Origin: Tieghemiomyces parasiticus
Taxonomy: Eukaryota; Kickxellomycota; Dimargaritomycetes; Dimargaritales; Dimargaritaceae
Length of the DNA: 35,687 bases
NCBI GenBank assembly: GCA_027575765.1
Contig: JANBPT010000448.1
Location: 1 to 35,687 of the forward strand
Direction of reading: 5' to 3'
In this document: piece by piece, positions 22,601-34,717 of the stretch
Layout of the letters: the number at the start of each line of letters is the position of its first letter
How positions within the stretch are numbered: position 1 is the first letter of the stretch
The notes under the pieces: model-generated
Told to the model about the DNA's origin: nothing
Seen by the model: the letters and a program-made list of their open reading frames with translations, nothing else
The model's database searches: none
Translations under genes and position numbers: made by a program

Positions 22601-25020
22601 GCGAGCCCAGAATAGTGACATTAAAATTGAACGATGCATACACGGTGATTGGTGCAGGGAAAGCTCGATGTCGATGCACGTCCTGAGTCGCAATTTAGGC
22701 CCGTCTCCCTAGTATGTTTACACCGGCACGCACTCAGATATGTGCACGCATACACGCATACACACATACAGAAACCGGCGCTCTTCATTTCCAACCCACC
22801 GTAGGCAACACCCTGGCTGCATATCTTGAAACGTGACTCGGAGGATAGGATAGGAGGGGGGGCAAATGCCCAGGGTTGTTATCTATCCCTTACCCTTCCT
22901 ACATCCACAATACCGACAGCTTATTGGGTAAATGGAATGGGTGTTTGCGTTACATTATATGCCCAGGGTCTCGCTCTGCGTATGCAATTCATCATGTAGC
23001 CAACTCACCCCCCCCCCGCCAGCCTCCCGGCGGAACTGCAATATAATCCATGGCGGCCCCTATACCTCGACATTACGCAGATACTAAACCCACAGGGAAG
23101 CGATCGGCACATAGAGTATATCTTGATCCGGCCCTCTTCGCGTTTCCACCATTTGAGTGCATCTCCTCCGGCCTCGTATATTGACTCAACAAATACTGAA
23201 ATGTTATCTATCCCTCTATCTGAGCAGAGCGACAGTTTACGGACTCGAATTACCTGGTTGGTATATACCATAGCGCATCAACAGTAGCAACTGGGCTGCG
23301 TACACTATCAGATTCCCTTCCTTGATAGTCCTAGTCGAGGTTATATCCCTCCATAGTTAAATCGCTGCCTGCTGCGATCGGTGAGTACGATACTCCGGTC
23401 CGACTATGTAGGCCTGTCGCTATATGAACCACGGCAGACCATAATTTGCGACTTGAAAGCATTTGGGCAAACAATACAGAGGTGAGACGGCTGGAATGGC
23501 TTGCTAACTTGAAATTTCCAACGTCATCCACCATCCAGCCTGCTCGCCTTTTCAGGAGATCCTGGGAAAGGACGGCCGGTTGACGTGATGTTCCCCCCTA
23601 CTGCATCAGTGCTTGGCTTAACATGGCCAGCCGGTCCCCAGGCGTGGGCGTCACAATGAACCGATACGATAACAAACTTCACCAACCTCAAGAAAGGTTT
23701 GACTCGGAGCCTAAGCCCCGCAAGGGCCAAGTCGGAAGGGCCTCATCTTGCCCCTAGACAGAGAGTCAACGAGGCGACCAATTCACGAAAACGGGGTGGG
23801 GAGGTGAACAGACAAAGAAGCGAGGGGATCTGAGAAGGGGGTGGGTTTGGCAGAGAACCCCCTGTCCACCACTTGGAGGCAAACTTGGAAGGACCGTTAA
23901 TTCGGTAAATTAGACTTTATTGGCAATAGACGAGTGGATCGGATACCCGTGGTTGCGCTTACGATGGGTTAGCTTTATACTCCACCCACAACAACTGATA
24001 CGGCTAGGCTAGGATCGGTAAACGCGACAAGGTTGGAAAGTTGAGCCTCCTGATTTGTAAAGGTTAAAAATAAGTCGAAATCCCATCGGTCCCGCGGGCC
24101 GGACTTTCGGTTGGACACTCCCGGCCGCCTGTACGAGCAAGAAGGCAACGTTGTGCGGCCACCACCTCCCCGTCCGGCTGGTAGACCATTGTAGAGGCCG
24201 CATAGTCTCCCGCCAATATTAGGATATTGACGTCATGGGCAGAACTTGTTATCGCCGGAGTATGGGAAACTGTAGGGCTGGCTTTGTCTGGGGGAGGTAT
24301 CGAACTGTTCCCAAGCTACCTCGACCAGAAGCCAGTCTATCCTGGCCCGCCTGTCTTCCCTCCTCTGTTATGCGGGCGGTTTGGCCGACGTTCGTCTAGC
24401 CGATAGCTTGTCACTGCTCCAGCCCACACGCATGCTGCCAGCCTTAGAGCACCCCCTCCTCCTCTCTCCTTCCGGAGCTGCGGGCCTGAGCCTACAGTTC
24501 CCACGCGTCTAGTGTCAAGTAGCGCCCACCGATCCATCAGTCGTGTAGGTAGCGAGGCCTCTGAGGATCGAGAGCTGCCTAGCTGGGGGCCGATCGCGAC
24601 CTCTCAATCCCGCGGCGGGAGGATCAAGCACCAAAATCCTGGATTGCCAATTCTGGCTAATGGGTCTAGTATAACGAACGAGAAGCTTGAACAACCTCAA
24701 GCTCTTCATCCGGTGGGCCCCAGCCATAAATATCTATTCCACCCCTGGGGCTGACGTAGATTCCGACACGCGGCCACGGCTATGCCACCGTGCCCGGATA
24801 TGCGTGGCTAGCGGTATAGGGACCTGGGCAGCGATATCTATAATATACCTTGTTCCTTATCGGTCTGTCGCGACCGAGCAGGGTGGCTCACTGGTGGCCA
24901 CGGGGCGATTAAGGTCAGCCGTCGGGTGGCGACCTCGTCCCTCCCCCCTCTGCCTGCGTCATTCTCTAGGCAGTTGGCCTGTTTTGCGCTCTTGCCTTAC
25001 GGCTCATCGTCCATTACTAT
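19640..25020. other. Intergenic or decayed sequence, no gene recognised
   Basis: Apart from the candidate exon at 19769-19895 nothing here is identifiable. Open stretches occur at 21499-21810 (plus, ATG-started, 103 codons, Cys- and Thr-rich, hydrophobic end) and 22693-22187 (minus, no ATG start). Neither shows a known motif. The 24300-25000 part is GC-rich with protein-like composition in changing frames, as expected for an old transposon, but no transposase or polymerase motif was found. Confidence 0.45.
19769..19895 (-). CDS. Candidate exon of unknown minus-strand gene
   Basis: From an ATG at 19895 a frame runs 42 codons to a consensus GTAAGT donor (19768-19763), phase 1. It reads MEMEREARDVLLSLSS, then NEFQPPWVGAVLMADRG, then RVVVEV, with helix-then-strand character and good codon variety. 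The frame stays open up to an ATG at 19982. A cccacag just before the ATG could also be an acceptor, making this an internal exon. No family is recognised and the next exon was not found. It could belong to a separate gene or to a longer transcript of the C2H2 gene. Confidence 0.25.
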
Positions 25021-25031
25021 GTAGGATACAG

Positions 25032-25214
25032 ATGGAGACTATGGCAGGCTTTCAGGACGGCTACATGACAGCTTCTATTGCAAAAGTTACTCTAGGCTGT
25101 AAGCCTAAGCGCCCTAAAACCGAGGCACTGGCTGAGGGTCGAGCCGAGACTCCGACACGCAGCCCTCCCCAACCTGAGCCCGATCCCCGGATGCCAACGG
25201 ACACCCCCAATTAA
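25032..25214 (+). CDS. Candidate small ORF or terminal exon
   Basis: Directly after a gatacag acceptor-like site an ATG starts a 60-residue frame. It begins METMAGFQDGYMTASIA, passes a basic CKPKRPK and ends in a Pro/Thr/Asp-rich tail before TAA. The tail is typical of a disordered C-terminus. Upstream exons were not identified and no family is recognised. Confidence 0.2.
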   Translation: METMAGFQDGYMTASIAKVTLGCKPKRPKTEALAEGRAETPTRSPPQPEPDPRMPTDTPN

Positions 25215-25589
25215 ACTAGGTGGGCAGTATCTTGGCGCGATGGGTCCTCCCATCCCAACCTCCAACTGCTGTATGCCTCATTCAGGCCTCTCCCCCATGA
25301 GGATGCAAGATTCTTTTATGGATATATCTAACCAATTGATGTGCCCATAACACCCATCGGGCCCAGCATCTGGTGCCGACCCGGTGACCAGACGAGCTCC
25401 CCTCCTTGAAGTTACCTCCGGCCAACTCCCTGTGGGGATCAGGGGAGGGGCTGGGAGGGTCGGAGAGCCGCATCCAACGGCGGAACTACGGCGCAGCTGG
25501 CGTCTATCGGATGGCAGTTACCTGGCTGAAGGTATTCATAGGCGAGGAGTGGCTGTGGGCCTGACAAGGTTACATTTGTGGGCCGCGCC

Positions 25590-25763
25590 ATGAGTGGAAA
25601 GGCTAGCCTACCTACTTACTCCATCCGCTTGTCTTCACTACAAGACGGGGCCTGCCCTCCGCCCTGGTCTTCTACGGATAGCTGGCCGCTCGACCCTCGC
25701 CTGCACATGGACGGCCGAGCGTGGCCATGGGGAGGGGCCAACCCCTTGGACCAGTTAGCCAGG
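25590..25763 (+). CDS. Candidate first exon of unknown plus-strand gene
   Basis: An ATG in good context (gccgcgcc before it) begins 58 codons that end in phase 0 at a GTAAGC donor (25764). It starts MSGKASLPTYSIRLSSLQDG and ends GANPLDQLAR. The piece is Pro/Trp-rich. A following exon after ctttcag at about 26213 would add only ten codons before a stop. No family is recognised, so this remains a splice-site-supported guess. Confidence 0.22.
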
Positions 25764-26800
25764 GTAAGCGTCAGGATCACTAGTATTCCCACATTACCCC
25801 TGGCCCGGTAGGCGGACGGGCGTGGCGACGTCTTAGACACTTCGTCAACAACAGGACAATCCCCTGTTCATCGCAAAGGGTAAACTCGCGAGCCGAGGAC
25901 ATGCAGGCAATTCTGCATTTTTGCTCAGCCATGCCTGACGTTCCTTCCGCTTCCTCCTCCAGCTTTCAGCCTCCCTGACCATCCGCAGGCAGGAAAATGC
26001 CAGGCCATAGATACAGTACGCGGAAAGTTTCGTCTGAATACGCTCCCAACGGGGCCGACGGCCACCGCCCCATTCCATCCGAAAAGTTACGATAATCCAC
26101 ACCAACACGGTCATTGATTCAGAACGTACACGCGACCCAGTTGTTGTTGTTTCTTGCCCACAGTAACAATGAGCGCTATGATGTTACCCCCCCCCACATG
26201 CGCTGCCTTTCAGGTTCCCACGTTGGTGTTATACAAGTCAATTTAAAATCGCATTCCTACCATTCGCGTGCGGGCTTCCGGGCGCGGATATACACTCGGC
26301 TGGCGCTCCAGTCTCTATCTACGTGGATTGCACCTCGCCTTCACGATTGGCCTTCGCAAAGCCTGGCTTTTCTGCATCCAGCCGACGCGGAGATAAGGTA
26401 GCAAAGACTGCCCAATTAGTCCGGGTCTCCATGGGCTACATTAGCAATATACGAAAATACCCTTTTCAACGCAGCCATGCTCCTTTTATTTTTAATGGTG
26501 CAACAGCTATTAAACATGGACTTGGGCTTGGAGTTTTCCTTTCGGTTACCAGGTCGTTTACCACTCACTTCCCTCCACGTAACTGGTCGACCTGTTACTC
26601 AGTTCTGATGCCCGATCTTGTCATGCAGCAATAATACGTGGAGGAGGTGGTGGAGAGGGGGAAGGATATAGGGTGCTGAGGAAACGGTGTGAACCATCAA
26701 GTGCTGGTGTTTCAGACTTCAATCGTGGGCCTAACCTAATTGACGTACAACCTGGTGTAGTAGTATGGCCTGATCTGATTAACCCTTCTATTGCCTTCAC

Positions 26801-26935
26801 CCGGCCGTTATTTAACTGATCAACCGTAAAGGCCTCGTTCAAGAACTGTACCAACTCCCCGCGCCAGTATGTGCTGTCCAAATCGTCTGGCGAAACCATT
26901 CGCACCTTCGAGTTCGCTCTGGACGAGGTCGACAT
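26801..26935 (-). CDS. Candidate first exon of unknown minus-strand gene
   Basis: The ATG at 26935 starts MSTSSRANSKVRMVSPDD, followed by STYWRGELVQFLNEAFTVDQ and LNNGR. It ends in phase 0 at a GTGAAG donor (26800-26795) after exactly 45 codons. The composition, a charged start then an amphipathic helix with YWR and FLNEAF, looks like real protein. A CT-rich stretch on the minus strand at 27250-27165 could be its leader. A later Arg/Lys/Glu-rich segment near 25975-25915 could be a further exon, but phases could not be fixed. No family is recognised. Confidence 0.32.
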
Positions 26936-28326
26936 GTCACTGCACCGCCGATCGACATTTCAACTGTTCACTAGGGTACTGACCAACCAAGTCGGCCAGT
27001 CCGGCGATACCTGTTTTTTGATGTTTTTTTAATGTCAGCTACTCAAGCCGTTAGAGTTGATTTTATTTTTCTTAACTGACAAAATTACTACGTCCCTTAC
27101 AAGGCTATTAAACCGCTTAGATCGTTTCGGCATGATGATTGGCTAGAAATAAGCCAATTGACGATGCGAGGGGAGGGGACAGATGAAGTGAGGAGGACTG
27201 GAGACTGGAGAGAAATGGGGGAAGTGAGGAAATAAATGGAATGAGTGTGGCAGACTGAATGGGGTCTAATTAAGGGATGAAACTTACTGTGGCGGTGCAA
27301 CCAGGCGGATTTCTAACTAAATCCACCCGGTATCGGTCTCACTAGTTATTTAAAACCACCTCAGCAGTAGTAAGAAAAAAACAACAGCCAAAAAGAAATA
27401 ACTGGTATCCTATTACCCCTTTTCCACATTCGGGGCTGATGACGTCAGTCTACACCTCTTGGCCCAATCTTTACCATCGGCGGTACCCCCCTCCCTTCAG
27501 CTAGGTGTGTTGTGAGACATCTCCTTAAATCCTTAAAACTACGGAAGGAGGAGGAAATGTATCTTTTTTTGTAAAAATAAATTAAAAAAACACAAACACA
27601 CACCCTTTTAGCACTTGATACGACCTCATCGTATAGTAGCGACCCAACGAGAAGATTTTTGGGACACGACAGCAAATACTACTCAAGGTTGGAGTGCCGC
27701 TTCGTTTGGCGATTTGCCATACTGCAATGATCAGACGGTGGTCTAGTCACAATAGAGAGGGTGCTCTGCCCTTCAAGATGATACCCGTTACAGCCCGACA
27801 CGATCTCCTGAAGTATGGGTAAACTGTGGCGGACGGATACATACCTCCTTGTCTAAAATGGCCATATTAAATGATGAAATCAGCGTGACGACGGCCTCTA
27901 TTAACCCAAACAATATATATATAGATATACATTGTAGCAGCAACCGGTCGAACGATTTCTACGAGTTGGCTAACGTTGGTAGCAAAGCTTGTTTATAAAT
28001 TTATTATGGTTCCAAGCGGTGTTGGTGGATGAAACCAATTCGCCTTCCAGACCCAACTTGGTTCAATCGCAGCCAACCCCGCGGTCAATATCGACCACCC
28101 ATTCGGGACTAGTGTCCAATACAGCCTGGTGACTTGTGTGATCATATCGAGGCAGCCAACGACCAGCGGACCAAGCCGTGTTCGGGATCTATGATACCAC
28201 CAGTTCTCCGATCCAGCAGATGGTCATTGACCGCCAGGAGAGGTTATACTGATACCAAGTGACTTCGGTGTCCCGAGTTATAAAATATCCTCCCAAGCAA
28301 TCATAATAATAATAATAACAATAAGA
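26936..28326. other. AT-rich intergenic stretch
   Basis: Poly-T and poly-A runs, a short CA-rich patch near 27590 and an ATA repeat. On the plus strand at 28030-28260 short protein-like pieces (NLVQSQPTPRSISTTHSG; IEAANDQRTKP) appear in different frames without starts or splice sites. They may be old transposon sequence. The 3' end of the minus-strand ArfGAP gene must lie near 28326-28250. Confidence 0.4.
28303..28318. repeat. ATA trinucleotide microsatellite
   Basis: Five ATA units plus one base, just past the stop codon of the minus-strand ArfGAP gene, hence probably in its 3' untranslated region. Confidence 0.85.
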
Positions 28327-31124
28327 TTACGCGGTAAAGCCTAGCTGGAAAAACTGTGACCCTTTCAGTCCAGCAACGTCGGCAGCGGAGGTATCCACCA
28401 CAGGCGAACGGTTTGCCTGGGACGGTGGGGATGTGGCCGCCATATCGCAATGCGAGGGTGTTTCAGCTGGGGGTAATGGGGCCACGTTGGTGGGCGGCGA
28501 TACCAGGGATGGCACCTCTGAGGTACGCGTGCGCCGGGTAGCGGCCCGCGAAGAGTTTCGCTGTTCAGTGGTTAACGGTTGGAATAGGGATACTGCACGT
28601 GGCTCATTGGCGCGGGACGCAATACGGGGTAATCCGTCCTCTGTAATGGGCTGACGAGGGTAGGTTTCAGACCGGAACGAAGTAGAATCCCCCTCCCTCC
28701 GAAGGGAAGTGCAGGTGTTAGATTAAGGCTGTACGTTTCCCTCTTCAATGTTCGGAAGGCATGTACTGGTGTAGGCAGAGAAGATTTTACTTCCTTTACA
28801 TAGACTCGCTATGTCTACAGGTCGCAACACCTCGTCTGAATGGCCCAGATGATTTGTGTCAAACAGCCACACGAAGGTGTGATTTTTTTGGAAAGCCCGT
28901 GCCATGGAAGCCTGGCCTAATACCCCCTCCCCTCCGACATGACAGTTAAGCAGCCTTCCCCCCCCTCTCCCTCCAACCCACATCCTTGCCATTTAGGGCT
29001 AGACAGTAATTCAACTGTGGGATACGGCCGCTGGATCACGATCCGGTGCGCCCAATCGGTAACCTTTGCCAGGTAACCTCTTAGGGGCTCGATCAATCTC
29101 AGCGTAGGGTAAGTATACGGCCACTGTCGTTACAACAAGACGTAATACGCGAATTTCGGGAAGAGGGTAGGGGACAGGACGAGTGGGTCCAGACGGATAG
29201 CAAGGTTGGGGGAGGAAACAGGAAGCTGCCAACCTTCCTAAAGGCCACCCCACAACAGCGACTATGGCTTTTGACATTGGCCTGAATCCACGAGCCTGGT
29301 CTATGAACAGAGGAGTGGAAGTGAATGGAGACACAAGGGGCTGTGGGTAGTGTGTACCTTACTCTGTCCAAGGCACACAGGGGGGGAGTGGATCATCAAA
29401 CACCGACGAGGCGTCCAGCACAGGCTCTCGGCACATACATACCTCGAAGTGGTAGACATAGGGATGTACCTGCCCGGGTAAACGCTAGTATGACGGCGCA
29501 CGGGTATGTGTACAACTTCTCTACACTAGAATACCTCCTCACACTCACCTTGACCTTATGGGGGTGCCGTTTCTTTGATGTCCGCCCGTTTTCAGCCATC
29601 TCCCGTAGGAACCGGCCATCATCGTACTTGGCCAGTATGAGGGACCGCACTTGACTGGTAGGCAGTAGTATTACGGTTACGGTAGGATCGGCGTGTTATA
29701 AAAAAACGGGCAAGGAAACAAGGCGCTGGTGTTATTAGTACCATAGTCTGCCATTGGCGTGACGTTTGTAGGCTCTGTAGCGGCTTACAGCAGCTAGAGA
29801 CCTGCCGTGATATCCAGAATCGGCGTACCCCCCCCTTTACTGTTGAAGTACGACTTTAAGACTGTGAGGAGGTGATAGACACGCTCTTGCAATGCCCTTG
29901 CCGAATAGAGGTAAGCGGCGGGCAATTCTCGCCGAATGCTGTCATGAATCTAGTGTCCTCCTCCCCCTGTTTGAAAACCTGCCGCGGTTTAGCTTTGCTT
30001 AAAAGTGGAGAGAAGGCCGACCGGCGATTACATCCGTAATGGTACGTTGAAATCTGGAACTCCGTCCTTCCCCCTAAAAAAACAACGACAACCACCCGGC
30101 ACAATAGGCTTGTAATCGCACAGCTATTCCGCCTTCGTTACAAATCGACCCTAGACAATCGAAGGTATAGGAATCTGGCTTAACCTAATCAGGTTATATT
30201 ACCCCGGTAAACAAAACCCGGGCGGAAATGTCAGCGTGGGTATGCGTGGGTCGGCTGTGTTAAATGGAAGAGGCAGGTTCTCTACCTGAGTGGAGAGGGA
30301 GGGATGGCCCCAGAAATTGTCATCACTCCTTGCCCGTCTTTTACCTAGGCATCGGGCCCAACCAGCGCGCGTCTTCAACCCGCCTGCCCCCCTCTAAGTC
30401 ACGATGGCGGTTAAAAATAATAATCAACAAACGGTGAGGATTGAAGAGCGAGAAGTCTATTGAGGATGAGTAAACTTACCGGTCGTCATGGGGATTGGCC
30501 GCAAGTAGGTGGCGACCTGTACGAGACCAATACACGCGGGCTCGTTCGTTACCGACGCGCTGCATGGTGTCGACATGGACTTCCTCCCAACGGTCCAGGT
30601 CCACCGAGCGGACTGGCGGGTGTGGCCAAGTAGTCAAGAGCATTTTACATGGCATGCGAACAAGGGAGGGGAGGGGCGGAAGCATGTGTTGATTAATTGG
30701 TTTCAGCTGGCTCGGCACTCCCCTTCACGAGTGACCAAAAAAAGAGGTTTCACCGGCGTATATATCTCAAGTAAACACGGCCACTCAGCACCCCGTTGCC
30801 AGGGTGAAATGGTGGTGCTGGACCATGGGCACTCATGACACATTTTTTTTGAAACTCCGTCTATGACGGCCAGGATATTATCCTTAGTAAATCTTGGTGG
30901 GGTGGAAGGGGGGGGGTTGCCAACAAACCTCGCCGCAACTAAACTTATACATACTTACCTTGGCTGAGGTGAGTTCCCAATGAGCGGTGGATGCCCGAGC
31001 AGCGCAGGCAGATGAAGATTCCCAGGTTGACCGAGGCCCATCGGGGTCCCGATTCGTCGCAGTCAGCGCAGGTACTGTTGCTAGGCTCGCGGAGTAGAGC
31101 CTGGAGTCGTCCGACAACCTCCAT
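28327..31124 (-). CDS. ArfGAP-domain protein, Age2/SMAP type (four exons)
   Basis: Proposed exons, read on the minus strand, are 31124-30959, 30612-30480, 29654-29549 and 28650-28327, giving 242 residues. Donors are GTAAGT, GTAAGT and GTGAGT, acceptors gccag, accag and gtcag, and phases 1, 2 and 0 match. The protein activates GTP hydrolysis on Arf in vesicle traffic. The zinc finger is C19-x2-C22-x16-C39-x2-C42, with [10 protein letters not shown] between the Cys pairs. GIHRSLGTH holds the Arg finger at Arg47. [18 protein letters not shown] and the exon 3 part [11 protein letters not shown] complete the domain up to about residue 125. The last exon is a Ser/Thr/Pro-rich tail ending FFQLGFTA. 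Exons 1-3 are firm. Exon 4 rests on phase, acceptor and composition, and another frame at 29087-29009 is an alternative end. A CT-rich leader precedes the start. Confidence 0.88.
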
Positions 31125-33978
31125 GAAATCGACACAATGCCCGGCGAGGGGAAGGAGGGGAGGAGGAGGTGTTAAAGCACGATGTGGATGAAGGAAGGTA
31201 GCAAGATGCGAAGTCCATAAAGGAATAATACTGTAGGCATCTGGTGGAAGCCTCTAGGCCTGATGATTGCTCTTTACCGCTGGACCGACCGGGATGCCAT
31301 AGCGAATGGCGACGTAACTGTCGATTTGAATCAAGGGTTTAGAAACGACCCTGTCAACTCCACACACCTCTAAACTGACATTCCAGTCTATTACGACTAC
31401 GTCCTATTAGTGGCCCAAAGGTCACCGGACTATCAACGATTGCAGCTCCGCCGCAAGTCGTGAGGTTTCGCATGGTATTATTCAGTACTGCTTCACGATT
31501 ATACGAGATTGGTATTAAATTTCCATGCGATTACCGTTGGAACTGAGCTCAAAGTCTCGGATTCACCCCGTGGTCTCCACCTTACCAGGCCCGCTTGACT
31601 AACCTGTGCCCTTGTGACCGGCCCATATGGTTTTCATTGATGCCAGGGCTTTGGGTAGGCTTGGGTGGCGCGGTCCCGCTCAGTGAACCCCACCGCGGGG
31701 AGTTCATCAGTCCACCCTTGCCGCTGTCCCCTAACATTAAGCCAGACGACGTCTCGTATAGACTGGGCTCGATTTTACCTTTGGAGATTCAAGGCTTAAG
31801 GTTGCCACCGATCGTATTAATTCATTAACTACATCAGGAACTGCCCCGGGATAGAATGATGGGTCTGACCTGGGTGCTTCTGTCCTTTGTAGCATTTTTG
31901 GCCTACGCCCATGATGAAAGTCCATCCTTGCTGCCCGGAATTAGGCAGTCAATAAGGACAGTGCTGACGTGAACTGGCACGTTGGTTTTCCCATATTACT
32001 TTTGGCCACCTAATTATTTTATCATTTCTTTACCCATCTCTTATCTGTCTCGGGCGTTATATCTGAATAGCTGTACATCCTCCACCATTACCCGAGGTGA
32101 TACCCAAGTTCCCGAATTTCGGCCTCTGCAGCACCCACATGAATATCTCGCTGGCCGCCCACCTCTGTCTTCCTGGGCTTTAATGTTTATAATAGGTTGA
32201 TGACCATTGGCAACAATGACTTGACCAATATCCCTACAGCATCCTACATGGACCTGACTTTTGGGTGTAAAGGGAGTTGGACCCCCCGTCATGGGTCCGT
32301 TCATTGATTATTATTATTTTCTTAACCCTGGCTCGCCTAGGTCCCCACCGGACGAGTTTCTCTGACCCCCCCTCATCCACCTGATCACCCCACTGGAGAC
32401 TTCTCCACCTTCCTCGTCCATACCTAGAATCCCTCGTTTATCACTGCATTCGGCATTGCCATGGACTGGGAAAACGGTGTCACCCATACCGTCCAGAAAG
32501 CCTACCGTAATAGTTACGCGCTGACTCTCGGGTGTAGTCGCACCTTTCTGTTGACCTACAGCAAGGCCATACCAAGCGGGACTGTAGCCGAAACCACATG
32601 GTTCGTAATAAGCCTTGATATTGTCGCTACTGGGGCCACATCATCCAACCAAGTCGTATTTCTGTCACTTTCCCTGCCCTTCTTATCCTCGGCATAATTT
32701 TGGCCCCTGTAGCGGTTTCAGCAAGGATTATTCGCCGCCCAAAGGTGGACTGGTGACCTCAGAGCATATATTCCACTGGCTGGGGGGTGGGCGGCAATAG
32801 TTACTGCCGAGCCTAGTTGAGCCCCTGATAGCTCCTACACTACTTCATATTTCATCGCAGGTTAATGGCGCCTGACGTGCCAATGCAACAGCTGCAACGT
32901 CGAGTTGTTCAACCCTTCTAAGCTCGCGGGTCCAGTCTTGTTCCCTCCATGTCCATCTCACCTACGAATGACAATATTCTCCACTGCCATAATCAGACCT
33001 TATGTAGCATTTCCTACCCTCGTGAATAGCGCTGACTGTTCATTTTGCTGGGGTTTAGCAAAGGAGGGGGGATTTTAACTATAGTTCACCAACAATACCA
33101 CTAGCTAAAGCAATCTGGGACATACCACCAAATACCGCTTTTACAGTCATCATAAAGACATCAGCCTGTGGTGGGCCATCGACACGATCTATAGTGACAA
33201 TGGGGCTGGGTTACTCAGCTAGGTCATTCACGAATCCGCCTGATAACCCCAGTACGCTGGGTTGTAGCCTAACCGATAGCCTTTTAAGCCTGAACCTGGC
33301 CCGTGTACGCTGGCGGTTTCGGAGCTTAATAGACATGGTGGTGGGGGGGATCACCCTGCTGGCATCCATGGTCCCTCTTCCAAACTCAGTTCACTGTGAT
33401 GTTGAACCCCACAAGGCTCTGCCATGAGATTGAATACTGGCGGCTCCTTGAGGGCCGAGGTTCCACGTTGCCTTAACGTCACTTTGCATCAGTCAGGAGT
33501 CACCCTGGACGCTCGGAAAGCGGTGAAAAAAATTCAGTGTCCTTTTTTCATCGTAGTTCACCCTGGAAACTGGGGCTGAAGGGTAGCCACCTAAATAATC
33601 CTCATCCGTCTTTTTCTTCCGCATAGATACCATTCAACTGTTCGACCATCAAATGCAGAACCAAAAAAAGCCTGCAATGTTGGTTTCTTCGCGGAATTAG
33701 GCTGCTACAACTTAAACGGCGGAGGTATGGTGCCTAGATGTTGAGAGGGGGTTAGGCTCGACGGGCGTACCGATGTCTGCAATCTAGTGCGTACCATCAT
33801 TCATGAACGGGGGCAGTCGGACAGAGCAAACGAAAGGTGGAGGATGGAGCGTGGGCCAATAGAACAATCCATAGGTCGATGGAAGCGGATGTACTGTTAT
33901 GAGTCGAGCATTGGAAGACGGAGGATTGGTTGTAAAATGGATTGGTAAGGACAGGTAAGAGCTGACTGGTATCTCTGT
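31125..33978. other. Intergenic, no gene recognised
   Basis: The first 70 bases are the CT-rich leader and promoter of the ArfGAP gene. Beyond that, open stretches at 31595-31828, 32461-32697 and 33194-33427 on the plus strand have no motif. Near 33185-33215 a frame reads TIYSDNGAG, which resembles the second catalytic Asp of retroviral-type integrases, but it stops within a few codons. If meaningful, this is a heavily decayed retroelement. Confidence 0.4.
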
Positions 33979-34101
33979 TCATTCCGGTGGATTGGCTTGC
34001 TCATCCAGAGCTTTACGGTAGATGTGCTCGATCAGCTGCCCGATGGCCAATAGAGATATGAGGTTAGGTAGAGACCTGTCAGCCTTCGCCTCCTCTCTTT
34101 T
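33979..34101 (-). CDS. Probable terminal exon of unknown minus-strand gene
   Basis: A strong polypyrimidine tract ending in cctgtag precedes 40 codons and a TGA. They read KREEAKADRSLPNLISLL, then AIGQLIEHIYRKALDEQ, then ANPPE. Codons are well-formed and the peptide is an amphipathic helix. Upstream, an ATG at 34456 begins MNKVALLARFFNFLIGSSQ in a frame that would join in phase 0 to give about 60 residues, but the only donors there (GTTTCA, GTGGCG) are poor. A short membrane-associated protein is possible. No family is recognised. Confidence 0.4.
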   Translation of the reverse strand, partial: KREEAKADRSLPNLISLLAIGQLIEHIYRKALDEQANPPE

Positions 34102-34482
34102 CTACAGGACGTCGCGTACGGGGAAGGGGGGAGAGGGAAGGGCATCGTTGGGTGAGTTGTATCGTGTTATTTTTGAGCAGGAATCTACTCCGCGCGCAGC
34201 TTTAGCCTTAATCTACATTCTGCGAGAAAATGTGATTTGCCCATCCTTTTTGGGAAGGAATGCCCAGAAGGGACCAAGCAATCTTGTTATAGGTGTGGTA
34301 GTAACAAATAGCAATCCCAAGCCGACGATCAATGACGCCGGGAGAAAGGGAAAGTCACTCTAGATGGTAAGACTCCATAGTCTCTGAAACCTTCGCCACT
34401 TGACTCGAGCCGATCAAAAAATTGAAGAAACGGGCCAACAGGGCAACCTTATTCATTGGCGACAGCCCATCGTTCGTCCGCA

Positions 34483-34490
34483 TATATAAA
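34483..34490 (+). promoter_or_regulatory. TATA box of secreted-protein gene at 34718
   Basis: TATATAAA lies about 230 bp before the start codon and is followed by a CT-rich leader. The distance matches that of its relatives at both window ends. Confidence 0.6.
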
Positions 34491-34717
34491 CGAAGAGCAG
34501 TGTCTGTTGTGTGCTTTAATCAATTCCAACATTTCGAACCCCGTCCCACCTACCCACCCCTTCTCAGTGAATTTTGCTTCTCTCCAGCAACGCGCTTCGC
34601 CCTTCTAATCTATTACCTGCGCTGCTTACATAATTGAGACTTCTACCCTATCAAAGTCGACCCATTCCCTTATCCGACTCCCTCCCCATCCGCACAACCG
34701 TCTACCTTCATCTCACC

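Noticed and set aside
22187..22693. 168-codon minus-strand open frame
   Set aside because: No ATG at the start, no motif, no splice context. Likely chance.
27960..28070. tRNA-like A- and B-box pair (tagcaaagctt, ggttcaatc)
   Set aside because: Box sequences depart from consensus, spacing is off, and no cloverleaf stems pair.
28723..28992. Additional ArfGAP exon containing [12 protein letters not shown]
   Set aside because: Its donor phase cannot join the last exon without a stop, and entry from exon 3 in phase 0 hits TAG.
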